Below, one piece after another: positions 24,587 to 33,423 of a stretch of DNA of 64,000 nucleotides. The number at the start of each line of letters is the position of its first letter. Within the stretch, counting starts at the first letter, position 1. The notes beneath the pieces are model-generated. The model was not told the origin of the DNA, ran no database searches, and was given only the letters and a program-made list of their open reading frames with translations. The stretch comes from Enteractinococcus coprophilus (GTDB taxonomy: Bacteria > Actinomycetota > Actinomycetes > Actinomycetales > Micrococcaceae): NCBI RefSeq assembly GCF_006716305.1, contig NZ_VFOU01000001.1, positions 124,001 through 188,000 of the forward strand, written 5' to 3'. The position numbers and the translations under genes are program-made.

Positions 24587-26638
24587 TTAGTGGATACCGC
24601 GCAGGTCAAGGTCCAGTGTGGCGTGCGCGCCGTCGGAGGTATCCGCGTGGATAGTCACGGGAATGCCCCAGTCTTGCTGATAGAGGTGGCAGGCGGCCGA
24701 ATCTGGGATCGGTTGACCATGCTCACCGTCGCAGGCCGCAGCACGGGCAGTCACGTGGAGCACCCCTTCGGTGACCTCCGGGTTGAGTTTCAGCTGTCGG
24801 GTCAGCCCCGTTTCGCGGCCTTCACCCTGTAACAGGAGGTTTTCTGGGGTGGAGGAGATGGTCAACTGCGTTGGATCACCCCAGCGGTCATCGAGCTTTT
24901 GGCCTCTGGGTGCAGTGAACGAAATATTGATTGGCACCTCACCGGCGACCAGTTTCGTTGGTGGTCGCTGGACCTGCATCGCGCCTTCGTCGACGTGCAA
25001 GAATTTCTCCGGCACCGAGATTCGCACCAGCTGGTGGGCGTTGGTTTCGACGACAACAATCGACACCGCATTGCCCTCGGCATCGGTTTCCACCAGGATG
25101 TCGGAGGGTTCTTCGAGGTCACGGGCCACCGTGGTAACCTCGGCCGGTTTGCTGGTGCCATCCGCATTCAGGGTTTGTGGCGCCCAGCGACGGATCGCGT
25201 GGTTGTACGTATCGGCGATCAGCACCGAACCGTCTGGCAGATTCGTGACACCCAGCGGATGCTGCAGACGGGCGTCTTCGGGTGTGCCGTCGCGGAAGCC
25301 AAAATCAAACAGGCCAGTGCCGACGACGGTGCCAACTTCGGGTTTACCCGAGTCGGTTTTGGTTGACGGGATCACGTACCGGACCGCAGAGGTTTCCGAA
25401 TCAGCAACCCACAGGGTGCCATCGGCGTCGATCGACAGGCCAGAAGATTGAGCGAACCAGGCTTCATCAGCGGGTCCATCGAGTAGACCTTCCAGTGCGG
25501 TGCCAGCATAGATCGCCAGGTCTTTGGTTACTGGGTTGTAGGAGAACAGTTGGTGGGTTCCGGCCATCGCGATAATAGCCTTGGCCTCGGCTGCAGAGTA
25601 CTGGACATCCCACGGGGTCGACAACGAGGTGTTCAGAGCACCGGCAGCAAATGGTGCCAAGTCAACTGCACTGGCATCGTTCGCGTCGGCTTCGGCCTGG
25701 ACGCGCTCGGAGTCGATCAGACGTTGCACCCCGTTGCCGGCAACGGTTGAGACCTCACCGGTGGTCAGGTTCACTGCGCGCAACCGGTGGTTCACGGCGT
25801 CGGCGATCAGCACATCGTAACCAACTGCAGCGGCCACATCGTCAGGCAACAGGGCCAGACCCTGCGGTTCATTGAACAGTGCGACTTCACGACCGCCATC
25901 AGCATACCCACGCACCGAAATCAGCTCAGGATCGGCCTGGGCGGCATCTTCAGACACCGCCTCACCGGTGCCGTTGCCACCAATGGTCTGCAAGACGGTT
26001 TCTAAGTCGTCAGCAACTTCCACCAGGCGGTGGTGGCCGGTGTCAGCCACCAAGAACGAACCCGTCTGGGTCCCGCGAGCGCCCAGCGCAATGGCCTTGC
26101 CCGGGAATTTCAGGTCACGTGCCACCGGTTCTGGTGCAACGTATGGTCCCTCTCCGCGGTGCAGGGTGCCCTTGGCATCGTGTTCTTCAATGAGTTGGTC
26201 CATCAGCGAGTACAGCCCGGACACGTGGCCCTCGCCGGTCAGATGGGCAACAACGTAGCCTTCTGGATCTACGACCACCAGGGTTGGCCAGGCGCGTGCT
26301 GTGTATGCCTGCCAGGTGATCAATTCCGGGTCATTGAGCACCGGGTGGGCGATGTCGTAGCGTTCAATCGCTGCGGCCACCGCCGAGGTTTCGGCCTCGT
26401 AATCAAATTTTGGTGAGTGTACACCCACGGTTACCAGCACGTCGGAGTACTTGGCTTCTAATGGGCGCAGCTCGTCGAGTACGTGTAGGCAGTTCACACA
26501 GCAAAACGCCCAGAAGTCTAGGATCACGATCTTGCCGCGAAGCTCTTTGAGGCTCAGGTCTTGATCGCCGATGTTGAACCAGGTTTCGCCAACTAGTTCT
26601 GAGGCGCGGATACGGGGAGTTGATGGTGCCGAAGTCAT
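24587..26638 (-). CDS. Thioredoxin-domain / NHL-repeat protein (NHLRC2-like)
   Basis: A 683-residue protein. The N-terminal TlpA-like thioredoxin domain (about 10-150) has F-W-A-F-C-C-V-N-C-L-H at the active site, i.e. CxxC as C-V-N-C preceded by another Cys. A central beta-propeller (about 180-520) has repeated NHL-type segments such as L-L-P-D-D-V and V-L-I-A-D-T-Y-N-H-A-I-R-R-W. A C-terminal beta domain contains A-C-D-G-E and C-H-L-Y-Q. The same order occurs in human NHLRC2. No signal peptide is seen. Redox or scaffolding role is inferred from domains. Confidence 0.88.
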   Translation of the reverse strand: MTSAPSTPRIRASELVGETWFNIGDQDLSLKELRGKIVILDFWAFCCVNCLHVLDELRPLEAKYSDVLVTVGVHSPKFDYEAETSAVAAAIERYDIAHPVLNDPELITWQAYTARAWPTLVVVDPEGYVVAHLTGEGHVSGLYSLMDQLIEEHDAKGTLHRGEGPYVAPEPVARDLKFPGKAIALGARGTQTGSFLVADTGHHRLVEVADDLETVLQTIGGNGTGEAVSEDAAQADPELISVRGYADGGREVALFNEPQGLALLPDDVAAAVGYDVLIADAVNHRLRAVNLTTGEVSTVAGNGVQRLIDSERVQAEADANDASAVDLAPFAAGALNTSLSTPWDVQYSAAEAKAIIAMAGTHQLFSYNPVTKDLAIYAGTALEGLLDGPADEAWFAQSSGLSIDADGTLWVADSETSAVRYVIPSTKTDSGKPEVGTVVGTGLFDFGFRDGTPEDARLQHPLGVTNLPDGSVLIADTYNHAIRRWAPQTLNADGTSKPAEVTTVARDLEEPSDILVETDAEGNAVSIVVVETNAHQLVRISVPEKFLHVDEGAMQVQRPPTKLVAGEVPINISFTAPRGQKLDDRWGDPTQLTISSTPENLLLQGEGRETGLTRQLKLNPEVTEGVLHVTARAAACDGEHGQPIPDSAACHLYQQDWGIPVTIHADTSDGAHATLDLDLRGIH

Positions 26639-26810
26639 GCCTTGTATTCTTCCCTATCCCCCATGCAACGCAAGTGTTTGCGTCACATTCAGTAGTCAGG
26701 TTCACGGTGGGCAAATCGCCACACTCATCGAATGCACTGATTCAACGTCATCGGGTGTTAAGATATCTTTTGTACCAATGACGACGGCGTACTTAGCCGT
26801 TGCGAATTGT

Positions 26811-26884
26811 GCGGGTGTAGCTCAATGGTAGAGCGCTTGCTTCCCAAGCAAGATACGCGGGTTCGATTCCCGTCACCCGCTCCA
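26811..26884 (+). tRNA. tRNA-Gly (CCC)
   Basis: A complete cloverleaf: acceptor GCGGGTG/CACCCGC, D arm with TAGCTC-AATGGTA-GAGC, anticodon stem CTTGC/GCAAG with loop TTCCCAA giving anticodon CCC, T arm CGGGT-TCGATTC-CCG, discriminator T and encoded CCA. It reads GGG codons. Confidence 0.97.
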
Positions 26885-26943
26885 CTTACGGATGCGTGAT
26901 CTCCACGTGTCCCTACCAGCAAGCTTGGCTGTAACTTCGTCCA

Positions 26944-27354
26944 TCAATATTGGAAGATGGTTCCGTGGCGCGAAATGTTCCAAATTTCCGCGCCGCATAT
27001 CGCTAGTCCGAAACTTTCCGGCCCTATTGTATATATCTTGGAATAAATGCTTATGAAGCGTTGGGTTCTCATGGATGTCGCGAGTCGGTTTACCCTAGTT
27101 GTCGGCCCGTAGTTGTAGCACACACGCGTGGAACAGATCGGCTTCAGCGATCGCTCCTCACAAGTCTGAGCCCCGCCTAAGTTCTTAAAGAAGAGAACAC
27201 GACAACACCCGGTCAATCTCTGAATTGTCGACGGGCTTTGCCGCCCGCCTTCGTCGAGCGCTGCGTCGATATTTTCTAGAATCAGCATTGCTCGGGCAAT
27301 CTCGAACGGACGGCAGCTGAGCGAGCTCAAGATTCGCCGTGTTTTTTTCAGCAT
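26944..27354 (-). CDS. Doubtful 136-residue ORF downstream of tRNA-Gly
   Basis: An open frame starting at ATG 27354 with AAGGAG nine bases upstream. The first 60 residues look protein-like (L-S-C-R-P-F-E-I-A-R-A-M-L-I-L, then S-P-S-T-I-Q-R-L), but the remainder is Cys/Ser-rich and unlike the neighbouring proteins. No family is recognised. It fills most of a 570-bp gap between tRNA-Gly and the glycosylase gene. It could be a decayed gene or a mobile-element remnant beside the tRNA, or may be spurious. Confidence 0.25.
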   Translation of the reverse strand: MLKKTRRILSSLSCRPFEIARAMLILENIDAALDEGGRQSPSTIQRLTGCCRVLFFKNLGGAQTCEERSLKPICSTRVCYNYGPTTRVNRLATSMRTQRFISIYSKIYTIGPESFGLAICGAEIWNISRHGTIFQY

Positions 27355-27457
27355 GGTTCTCAGCTCCTTGTGTTCAAGGCAGCTCAGCAGACCTAGGGCG
27401 AGTCGATGCAGCGGAACACCAACAGGGGTCGCACGTGCGAGGATGACAACCTCGGGT

Positions 27458-28081
27458 TTAGTCCTGCAGCTGATGCCAGTAGTTCTCCCAACCACCGGCC
27501 GCGGTGGCCAATTTCCCCGCCTCCACAATCAGCCCGTGGAATCGCTGCTGTTCGAGCGTTGTAAACTCCGCGGCAAGCATCGGCTCCGTCAGAGCGCGTC
27601 GCGCCGACTCATAGCCATTGGCTACTGCATAACCGGCTGCGGCAAGAACACGTCGAGCATAAGAATCCCAGATAAACACCGGTCTGTCGTAGACATACAG
27701 CATCAGCACATCGGCGGTTTCCGGCCCAATTCCCCGCACCGCCATGAGGTTCTTGCGCAACTGCTCGTCCGAAAGTTCCGCGGCAGTCGTGTAATTGGCC
27801 AGATACCAGGTCGTGTAATTCTTCAAGTACGCGGCTTTGGCGTTCATGAATCCGGCAGGACGAATCAGCTCTTTGAGTCCCTCTTTGTCCACGGCCGCGA
27901 TACCGGTGGGCGTGAGCAGCCGGTTGGCACGCAGCGCCTCGATGGCCTGTTCGACATTCGACCAGGCGGTGTTCTGCGTAAGGATCGCACCCACGCCGAC
28001 TTCATAATGCGTATCGGCCGGCCACCAGGTACCCGGATCAACCGACGCATCGAGCAGCTCATAGAGTTCGCGGAAAGCCAT
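27458..28081 (-). CDS. Endonuclease III-related HhH-GPD protein (COG2231 type)
   Basis: A 207-residue DNA-glycosylase-fold protein. The substrate helix G-A-I-L-T-Q-N-T-A-W-S-N-V is typical of the superfamily; the helix-hairpin-helix is A-V-R-G-I-G-P-E-T-A-D-V and the conserved Asp is in V-F-I-W-D-S-Y-A-R-R. The lysine of Nth (G-x-K-T-A) is Glu here, and the C-terminal four-cysteine iron-sulfur loop is missing. These features match COG2231 and H. pylori MagIII, a 3-methyladenine glycosylase. Start 28081 gives the canonical N-terminus. It is 16 bp behind cpdA. Confidence 0.85.
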   Translation of the reverse strand: MAFRELYELLDASVDPGTWWPADTHYEVGVGAILTQNTAWSNVEQAIEALRANRLLTPTGIAAVDKEGLKELIRPAGFMNAKAAYLKNYTTWYLANYTTAAELSDEQLRKNLMAVRGIGPETADVLMLYVYDRPVFIWDSYARRVLAAAGYAVANGYESARRALTEPMLAAEFTTLEQQRFHGLIVEAGKLATAAGGWENYWHQLQD

Positions 28082-28097
28082 GGGATCAGACCTTTGA

Positions 28098-28910
28098 TTA
28101 GCCAACGGTTTTTGCAAACACCTCATCGCGATGGGTCAGTAACAGCGAGGAGAAGGTAATGGTCTCTGGGTAGACGTCCACGAGAGTGGCCCACCCATCG
28201 GCCATGCCTCGCAGCACCTCACCGGGTGCGAAGAGATCAAAGTTATACGACGCCGCCCCGGAGACCCACACGGGGATATGCCCCAGCGTGCCAGCAACCT
28301 GGTAGTGGTAGTGGCCCGACAAAATTGCCCGCACATCCGAAGCTTTAATAACGTCGTGCAGTGCCTTGGCGTTTTGTAACCCGGAACCGCGCTGTGCCGT
28401 CGTCGTCGATGGAAGTGGCGGATGATGCACTACCAGCAGTGTGCCGTGTCTGGCAGGTTCAGCAGTCATCTGGGCCAACCAGTCGAGTTGTTCTTGCGTC
28501 AGATGGCCAAAGTTTCGTCCCACCCCGTGAGAGTCGAGGCCGATAATTCGCAAACCCTGGACGTCGTGCACGGTGTCGCACAGTTCTGGGCCGGAGGCAA
28601 TTTTGGCTGGATTGAAGGCCGGACCGACCGAGTCGATTGGGTCATGGTTGCCACCCACCGTGATGAACGGGATACCAAGTTGTTCCTGGAAATGGCCGAC
28701 GTAGGCGGCGACGTCGTCATGCACATAATGATTTCGCTGCCCGAGGTCTCCAGACAAAATGACGGCCGCTGGACCCAGTGTGAGCACACGATCGAGGGCA
28801 TCACGCATGCGGTTGGGAGTGTCCATCACATCACGCAGAAGTTTGCCTTCTTCCACCAGATGCAGGTCAGATATCTGAATGAGTCGCAGGGTCGGAGACG
28901 GTGTGGTCAT
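28098..28910 (-). CDS. cpdA: CpdA-type metallophosphodiesterase
   Basis: A 270-residue calcineurin-like phosphoesterase. All metal motifs are present: D-L-H-L near residue 15, G-D-L-G-Q near 55, G-N-H-D near 90, V-H-H-P-P near 160 and G-H-Y-H-Y near 200. Homologues hydrolyse cAMP or other phosphodiesters; the cAMP assignment is by similarity. The gene appears leaderless (TAGTAT, six bases, ATG) and leads a two-gene unit with the glycosylase. A set of nested inverted repeats lies about 130 bp upstream. Confidence 0.88.
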   Translation of the reverse strand: MTTPSPTLRLIQISDLHLVEEGKLLRDVMDTPNRMRDALDRVLTLGPAAVILSGDLGQRNHYVHDDVAAYVGHFQEQLGIPFITVGGNHDPIDSVGPAFNPAKIASGPELCDTVHDVQGLRIIGLDSHGVGRNFGHLTQEQLDWLAQMTAEPARHGTLLVVHHPPLPSTTTAQRGSGLQNAKALHDVIKASDVRAILSGHYHYQVAGTLGHIPVWVSGAASYNFDLFAPGEVLRGMADGWATLVDVYPETITFSSLLLTHRDEVFAKTVG

Positions 28911-28922
28911 AAATTCATACTA
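28911..28922 (-). promoter_or_regulatory. Leaderless-type -10 box for cpdA
   Basis: On the minus strand TAGTAT is followed by six bases and the cpdA ATG, with no Shine-Dalgarno sequence. Confidence 0.5.
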
Positions 28923-29035
28923 ACGTTGCTGACGCCGCGTCCGGCCCGTGCTCGCTGTCTGGCGAACTACGCGGCTGGCAAATTGCAGAAAAGTTCAGGG
29001 CAAAAGTTGATGCCGCGTTTACCTCAGTGGAAGGT

Positions 29036-29082
29036 TTAGGTCACCCAGGGCCCCTAAATTAGGAGTCGTTCCAGTGACCTAA
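29036..29082. repeat. Nested inverted repeats upstream of cpdA
   Basis: Outer arms TTAGGTCAC and GTGACCTAA (9 bp, perfect) flank an inner palindrome CCTAAATTAGG at 29053-29063 that repeats the TTAGG core. It could be a multi-site operator or an RNA structure. Confidence 0.5.
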
Positions 29083-29108
29083 GGAACGCTCCAAATTGAC
29101 ACATGCAC

Positions 29109-29141
29109 AAACGGTCAGGCTCGCCAACGGCCTGACCGTTT
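29109..29141 (-). terminator. Terminator of the copper operon
   Basis: A 12-bp perfect stem AAACGGTCAGGC/GCCTGACCGTTT around a 9-nt loop, 13 bp after the last gene of the operon. Confidence 0.75.
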
Positions 29142-29153
29142 TGCGTTGCACCT

Positions 29154-29948
29154 CTAGTCCAGCTGGGCGACCGCCGAGGCAAGAATCGCTTCACTAATGT
29201 CGGTAAATTCCGCATCCGCGATTTCTTGACTGCCAATAAATGCGACCATGATCGCATGCCCTTCATGTTCGGTCATCAGCGTCAGGGCTGTCGTGGATTG
29301 GCTTTCGGGATCATCGGTGGGATAGCGCTGCCACAACAGCCCGGACCCCGACTCTGTTTCCACAGCCTGCGCGGTGAAGGTGTATTCTATTTCGGCCCAA
29401 TCGGGTTCTGCAGCATCGGCTAACATCATCGTAATGTCACCACAATTCGTCGTGATTTCTTCCACCGCTTGATGATGGGCCGCCACTTCGTCAGCGGCCT
29501 CGGCAGATCCGCCCGTGTCCTCGGTGATGCCGGCGACTTCAACACTGCCGGCACCTGCGAAGTTCTCGCGAGTGAAATCCACGCGCGTTACGGATTCGGA
29601 CGATGCTTGAATCGGCGACCAATCGAGTTCGGCAATCGGTGCGGCGCAACTGGCAGGTTCGACATTGAGCTGGCGAGCGGTGTCCGTGCGTTCGGCAGCT
29701 GATTCTCGCACGCTGGTGATGTCTTCCTGCGAAGCGGGTTGGACCTGGTCGAAGCCCAGCTCGATGGCCATGGCGGTAGCTCCTCCAGCGGCCCGTTGGT
29801 CCGGGCGTGCATCGGTAGCCAGCAGTGAATCAACTTGGTGAGTCTGTCCGTCGTCAGCGGTTCCGGCATCTGAGGCGCAGCCGACCAACCCGAGGGCGGC
29901 TATCGAGAACACTGTCAGGGTCTGGGTCACTTTACCGAGGGTTGTCAT
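29154..29948 (-). CDS. Putative lipoprotein at end of copper operon
   Basis: A 264-residue protein with a lipoprotein signal: a hydrophobic stretch then L-V-G-C at about residues 19-22, followed by a Ser/Asp-rich linker. The mature part (about 60-264) contains two cysteines (S-C-A-A-P and N-C-G-D) and resembles sensor/PknH-like extracellular domains in composition; no firm family. The ATG at 29948 lies within the end of the CopD-CtaG gene (17-bp overlap) with AGGAG ten bases ahead. Longer in-frame starts run into that gene and are rejected. Position implies a role with copper or oxidase maturation, but that is inference. Confidence 0.7.
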   Translation of the reverse strand: MTTLGKVTQTLTVFSIAALGLVGCASDAGTADDGQTHQVDSLLATDARPDQRAAGGATAMAIELGFDQVQPASQEDITSVRESAAERTDTARQLNVEPASCAAPIAELDWSPIQASSESVTRVDFTRENFAGAGSVEVAGITEDTGGSAEAADEVAAHHQAVEEITTNCGDITMMLADAAEPDWAEIEYTFTAQAVETESGSGLLWQRYPTDDPESQSTTALTLMTEHEGHAIMVAFIGSQEIADAEFTDISEAILASAVAQLD

Positions 29949-32043
29949 GCGTGGTGGGCTCCTGGACTGCCGCCATGCGGGCATAGTATTCGTTGAGTTC
30001 ATCAAGATCGGTGTCACCGTATTTATCAACGCGCGCGTCGCGGCGTTTAGCATGTTGAACGTCTTCGGTGCGCCACCGGTATAGCACGATCAGAACCATA
30101 GCCACGGTAGGGAATTCACCGGTCCCCCACATGAGCAGCCCACCCGCTTTTTGGTCATCAATGGCCGGCAGGCCCCAGTCGCGGCCGATCGCAGAGAACC
30201 ACTCGGCCATGAGCAATGAGTCCGAACCGGTCAAGGAGACGGCGATGAACGCGTGGAAGACCATGGTGGCAATCAGAATCACCAGGCGCAGCGGATAAGT
30301 GGGTCTGTTGGGCAGCGGATCAATACCGATCATCACGGAAGCCAAAATGAACCCGGTGAGTAAGAAGTGCACATTCATCAGCTCATGACCGATGTGATAG
30401 CGCAACGCGAATTCAAAGACGGGAGTGAAGTAGAAGATCACCAGCGAACCCGCAAAGTTTACTGCTGCAAAGATTGGGTGTGTGATGACCTTGGCGTATT
30501 TGGATTGCAACATGGCTAGCATATATTCGCGCGGGCCCCGGGTGCCGTCCTTGCGGGATTCCATGCTGCGCATCGCCAGCGTGATCGGTGCGCCCAAGAC
30601 CAAAAAGATTGGGATGAGCATGGTCAAGATCATGTGGTTGATCATGTGTGCTGAAAACAGTACCAGTCCGTAGATGGCTGGAGCGCTGGAGGTATCCCAG
30701 ACCAGGATGGTCAGCCCGGTGAAGAAAAAAATGGTGCGGACAACGGGCCACTTATCGCCCCGGGCGGCCAATTTTCGTATCGCCCGGATATACCAGACGG
30801 CCAAGAAGAGCACGACAGCGACCCATAGCCAGTTGAATCGCCACTCGGTGATCCACCGGATCGCAGTCAGCTCGGGTGGCAGCTCATATTTGGTGGTAAT
30901 TCGTGCCGGCGAGGCATTGGGTGGGATTTCTTCAGGTTTGGGTGGTTCGGATTTGCCCAGCAGGCTCGCGGTGGTCATGACCGCGACCATGATCACGACT
31001 TCGACAGCGATGAGTTGCCACAGGGTTTTTCGGGCGCTGCCGGGTGGTTGGGTCGTGCCGGTTTTTAATCGCGGGATGACACGCACCCGGTGTGCTAAAC
31101 CAATCAAGCCCAGCGCAATGGTCAGGACGAATTTGAGCACCACCATCTGGCCGTATGGGGAGGTAAAGTGCTCCAGATTTTCCATCCGGATGGCGGCATT
31201 GGCCACCCCGGACCCGGCGACCAGTGCGATCGCAACGCCGGCCACAGCCGAGTATCGGCTCAACACGGTGTAGACCAGCGGTTGGGTGTGCCCCTTTTTC
31301 ACCTTGGGCTTTAACTGCGAGGTGCCGGTCAGCGTCGGCGCCAGCATGGCCAGCAGCACCAGACCACCGACCCACAGCAGCACGCCCAACAGGTGCAGGC
31401 CAATCGAGTTGACTGCGGCAAAGTGATCATCGCCCGAAGACGAGTGCCCAACCAGTGCCAGCGGGACGACACCCAACAGTGCTAACCCTGCACCCCAAGC
31501 CATCCCGGTCGGGGTGCGCCATGCGACGATCATACTGGTCACCATTGCGGCAATAATCGTCATCCAGAACCAAGCCCGGCCGACCGCAATAGCCAGCACA
31601 TAGTCCAACATGCCCGATGAGAACCCTTCGGAAGCGTTCACCGGCATCCCGGCGACATCCGAATAGGTAAAGACGATTTGGGCGATCGCACTAAACGTCC
31701 AGATGATCGCGGCCACCGTGGCAATCTTCACGGTGCGAGTGTAGGCCGGGTGTTCCTGAGCGTTTGCCGGGACCGGTCTGCCGCGCTTGGGCATCGCCGT
31801 CCAGCGCGGCAAAATAATGGCCCCGAACATTAACGCCCCGAAGGTTAACGACCAGGCCAAGTTGTGGATGATCTTGGTTGCCGGTAGCGCCCAGCGGGTC
31901 AGCGCCCCGGGATCTGAGAGCTGCTGCACGGCGGTCACGCCCGAGGAGATCCCGATGACGATTAAAAACGCGACACCTGTGATCACCGCAACCGGCCATA
32001 ACCAGCTGGGTGTCTGCGTCGTCTGTGTGGTCGTTTTCGTCAA
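29932..32043 (-). CDS. CopD-CtaG fusion, copper transport/oxidase assembly membrane protein
   Basis: A 703-residue protein with about 16 TM helices. The first half is a CopD-type copper-resistance domain (His-containing helices, including H-N-L-A-W-S-L and H-S-S-S-G-D-D-H); the second is a caa3-type CtaG domain with S-A-H-M-I-N-H-M-I-L, G-H-E-L-M-N-V-H-F-L and F-H-A-F-I-A-V-S-L. Such fusions are common in Actinobacteria and supply copper across the membrane and to cytochrome c oxidase. It lies in an operon with CopC, PCuAC and DyP. The gap to the DyP gene is 18 bp. Confidence 0.9.
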   Translation of the reverse strand: MTKTTTQTTQTPSWLWPVAVITGVAFLIVIGISSGVTAVQQLSDPGALTRWALPATKIIHNLAWSLTFGALMFGAIILPRWTAMPKRGRPVPANAQEHPAYTRTVKIATVAAIIWTFSAIAQIVFTYSDVAGMPVNASEGFSSGMLDYVLAIAVGRAWFWMTIIAAMVTSMIVAWRTPTGMAWGAGLALLGVVPLALVGHSSSGDDHFAAVNSIGLHLLGVLLWVGGLVLLAMLAPTLTGTSQLKPKVKKGHTQPLVYTVLSRYSAVAGVAIALVAGSGVANAAIRMENLEHFTSPYGQMVVLKFVLTIALGLIGLAHRVRVIPRLKTGTTQPPGSARKTLWQLIAVEVVIMVAVMTTASLLGKSEPPKPEEIPPNASPARITTKYELPPELTAIRWITEWRFNWLWVAVVLFLAVWYIRAIRKLAARGDKWPVVRTIFFFTGLTILVWDTSSAPAIYGLVLFSAHMINHMILTMLIPIFLVLGAPITLAMRSMESRKDGTRGPREYMLAMLQSKYAKVITHPIFAAVNFAGSLVIFYFTPVFEFALRYHIGHELMNVHFLLTGFILASVMIGIDPLPNRPTYPLRLVILIATMVFHAFIAVSLTGSDSLLMAEWFSAIGRDWGLPAIDDQKAGGLLMWGTGEFPTVAMVLIVLYRWRTEDVQHAKRRDARVDKYGDTDLDELNEYYARMAAVQEPTTHDNPR

Positions 32044-32061
32044 CGGTACTCCTTGGGGGTG

Positions 32062-33408
32062 CTAGGCGAAGAGCGCTTCGCCAATATAACCATCCGGTTG
32101 GCAGCCCGGCGGCACGGCAAAAACCGCCGAGCCGATGGGAATGGTCCACAGGTTCAGATGGTCGGTTTCAGCCAGCCGGTCCTGAATCGGGGTGTATTGC
32201 TGGTCGACGTCACACTGGAAGGCAACGAAGATCAGCCCGGATTGGGATACTCCGGTTTGGCCGTGCAGGCTATCGCCGGACGTGGCAGGTTGTTCATCAT
32301 AGTTGAAACTGCGTCGGAACATCGCTTCATCTGGATCAGCTGAGCGTGCACGGCGGAGGTGTGCAATATCCGAAATGACCGGGAACCCCGAGGGTCCCAG
32401 CGCCTCAAAATCGGGTTCATCGTGCTCATGTTGCCCGGTCAGTGGCGCGCCTGAACCCAGTGTGCGCCCGATGACGCCCTCTTGGGCGGACCGGTCTAGT
32501 TCGTCCCATTCGTCAACGTTCATCGCGATGCGCCGGATGACCATTGAGGTGCCGTTTTCGATCCACGGTTGTAAGTTCTTGCTGCCGCTACCGTCACCTT
32601 GCCCGACACCCCAGATGATGCGCTCAGCGTGCTCGGAACCAGGTTCCGGGTTGCCGGTGCCATCGATTTGGCCAAATAAGTTACGCATCGTCGTGTTATC
32701 CGGTCGTGTGGCTCGAGCATGGGTGAAACCGTTTTGCACCCAGGCCACCGTGGCGAATGCACGGGCGTCTTTGAGCAGCATACGCCGAGCGTGCGCGACT
32801 GATAACGGGTCGTCCCCTTGAACTTGGATGACGATGTCGCCGCCGGTATACGCCGGGTCGAGTTGGTCGATGTCATATTTTGGCAGTGGTTTCAGCCAGG
32901 CGGGTTTCAGCTCGGGTCGGGTCCGGGCAAAGACCTCGGAGCCGAATCCGAAAGTGACGGTCAAGCGTGCCGGGGCTGCGGCGAGCTCCTCGTCGAGATC
33001 GGCCAGCGCGCCGCGACCTTGGGTCAGTCGTGCGGCGTCGTCGGTGAGGAGGCGCATCATGGATGACAGCCGCTCGGCGTCGGTGTCATCTTTGAGGGTC
33101 AGCCCAATATAGACCCCGTGGGCCTGCTGCGGGGTATCAACTCCGGCCTGGCGTGGTCCATAAAACGGTATCGTGTCCGTGCCGTACGGGTGGGACACCG
33201 TCACCTGCGTGTTAGCCACCCCCGGGGTGACGTCTACGGGTTGTTGAAGATCACCGGGTGCGGCGGTGGCCGCGGTCGATGCCACAGAGTATCCTGCTGC
33301 GGCACCAACCAGGCCACCCCCCACGATTCCTCCGGCGCCCAACAGCAATCCGCGCCGCGACACACCCTGGTTGGGCTGCTTGTCGGCGGATATGTCGTTG
33401 TTGGTCAC
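32062..33408 (-). CDS. Tat-exported DyP-type heme peroxidase
   Basis: A 448-residue peroxidase. The N-terminus has S-R-R-G-L-L-L at 17-23 followed by a Gly/Ala helix, a Tat signal. The family motif GxxDG is G-Q-I-D-G at 246-250 (Asp249 catalytic), and D-I-A-H-L-R-R-A carries the proximal heme His. It groups with EfeB/DtpA peroxidases. In Streptomyces lividans, DtpA is encoded with copper chaperones and works in oxidase maturation; the same association is seen here, with PCuAC 15 bp upstream and CopD-CtaG downstream. Confidence 0.93.
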   Translation of the reverse strand: MTNNDISADKQPNQGVSRRGLLLGAGGIVGGGLVGAAAGYSVASTAATAAPGDLQQPVDVTPGVANTQVTVSHPYGTDTIPFYGPRQAGVDTPQQAHGVYIGLTLKDDTDAERLSSMMRLLTDDAARLTQGRGALADLDEELAAAPARLTVTFGFGSEVFARTRPELKPAWLKPLPKYDIDQLDPAYTGGDIVIQVQGDDPLSVAHARRMLLKDARAFATVAWVQNGFTHARATRPDNTTMRNLFGQIDGTGNPEPGSEHAERIIWGVGQGDGSGSKNLQPWIENGTSMVIRRIAMNVDEWDELDRSAQEGVIGRTLGSGAPLTGQHEHDEPDFEALGPSGFPVISDIAHLRRARSADPDEAMFRRSFNYDEQPATSGDSLHGQTGVSQSGLIFVAFQCDVDQQYTPIQDRLAETDHLNLWTIPIGSAVFAVPPGCQPDGYIGEALFA

Positions 33409-33423
33409 TAGGTATCGTTTTCC

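Noticed and set aside
30674-31273. 199-codon plus-strand frame inside the CopD-CtaG gene
   Set aside because: It is antisense to a strongly supported membrane-protein gene and has low-complexity Thr/Ser content typical of a shadow frame.
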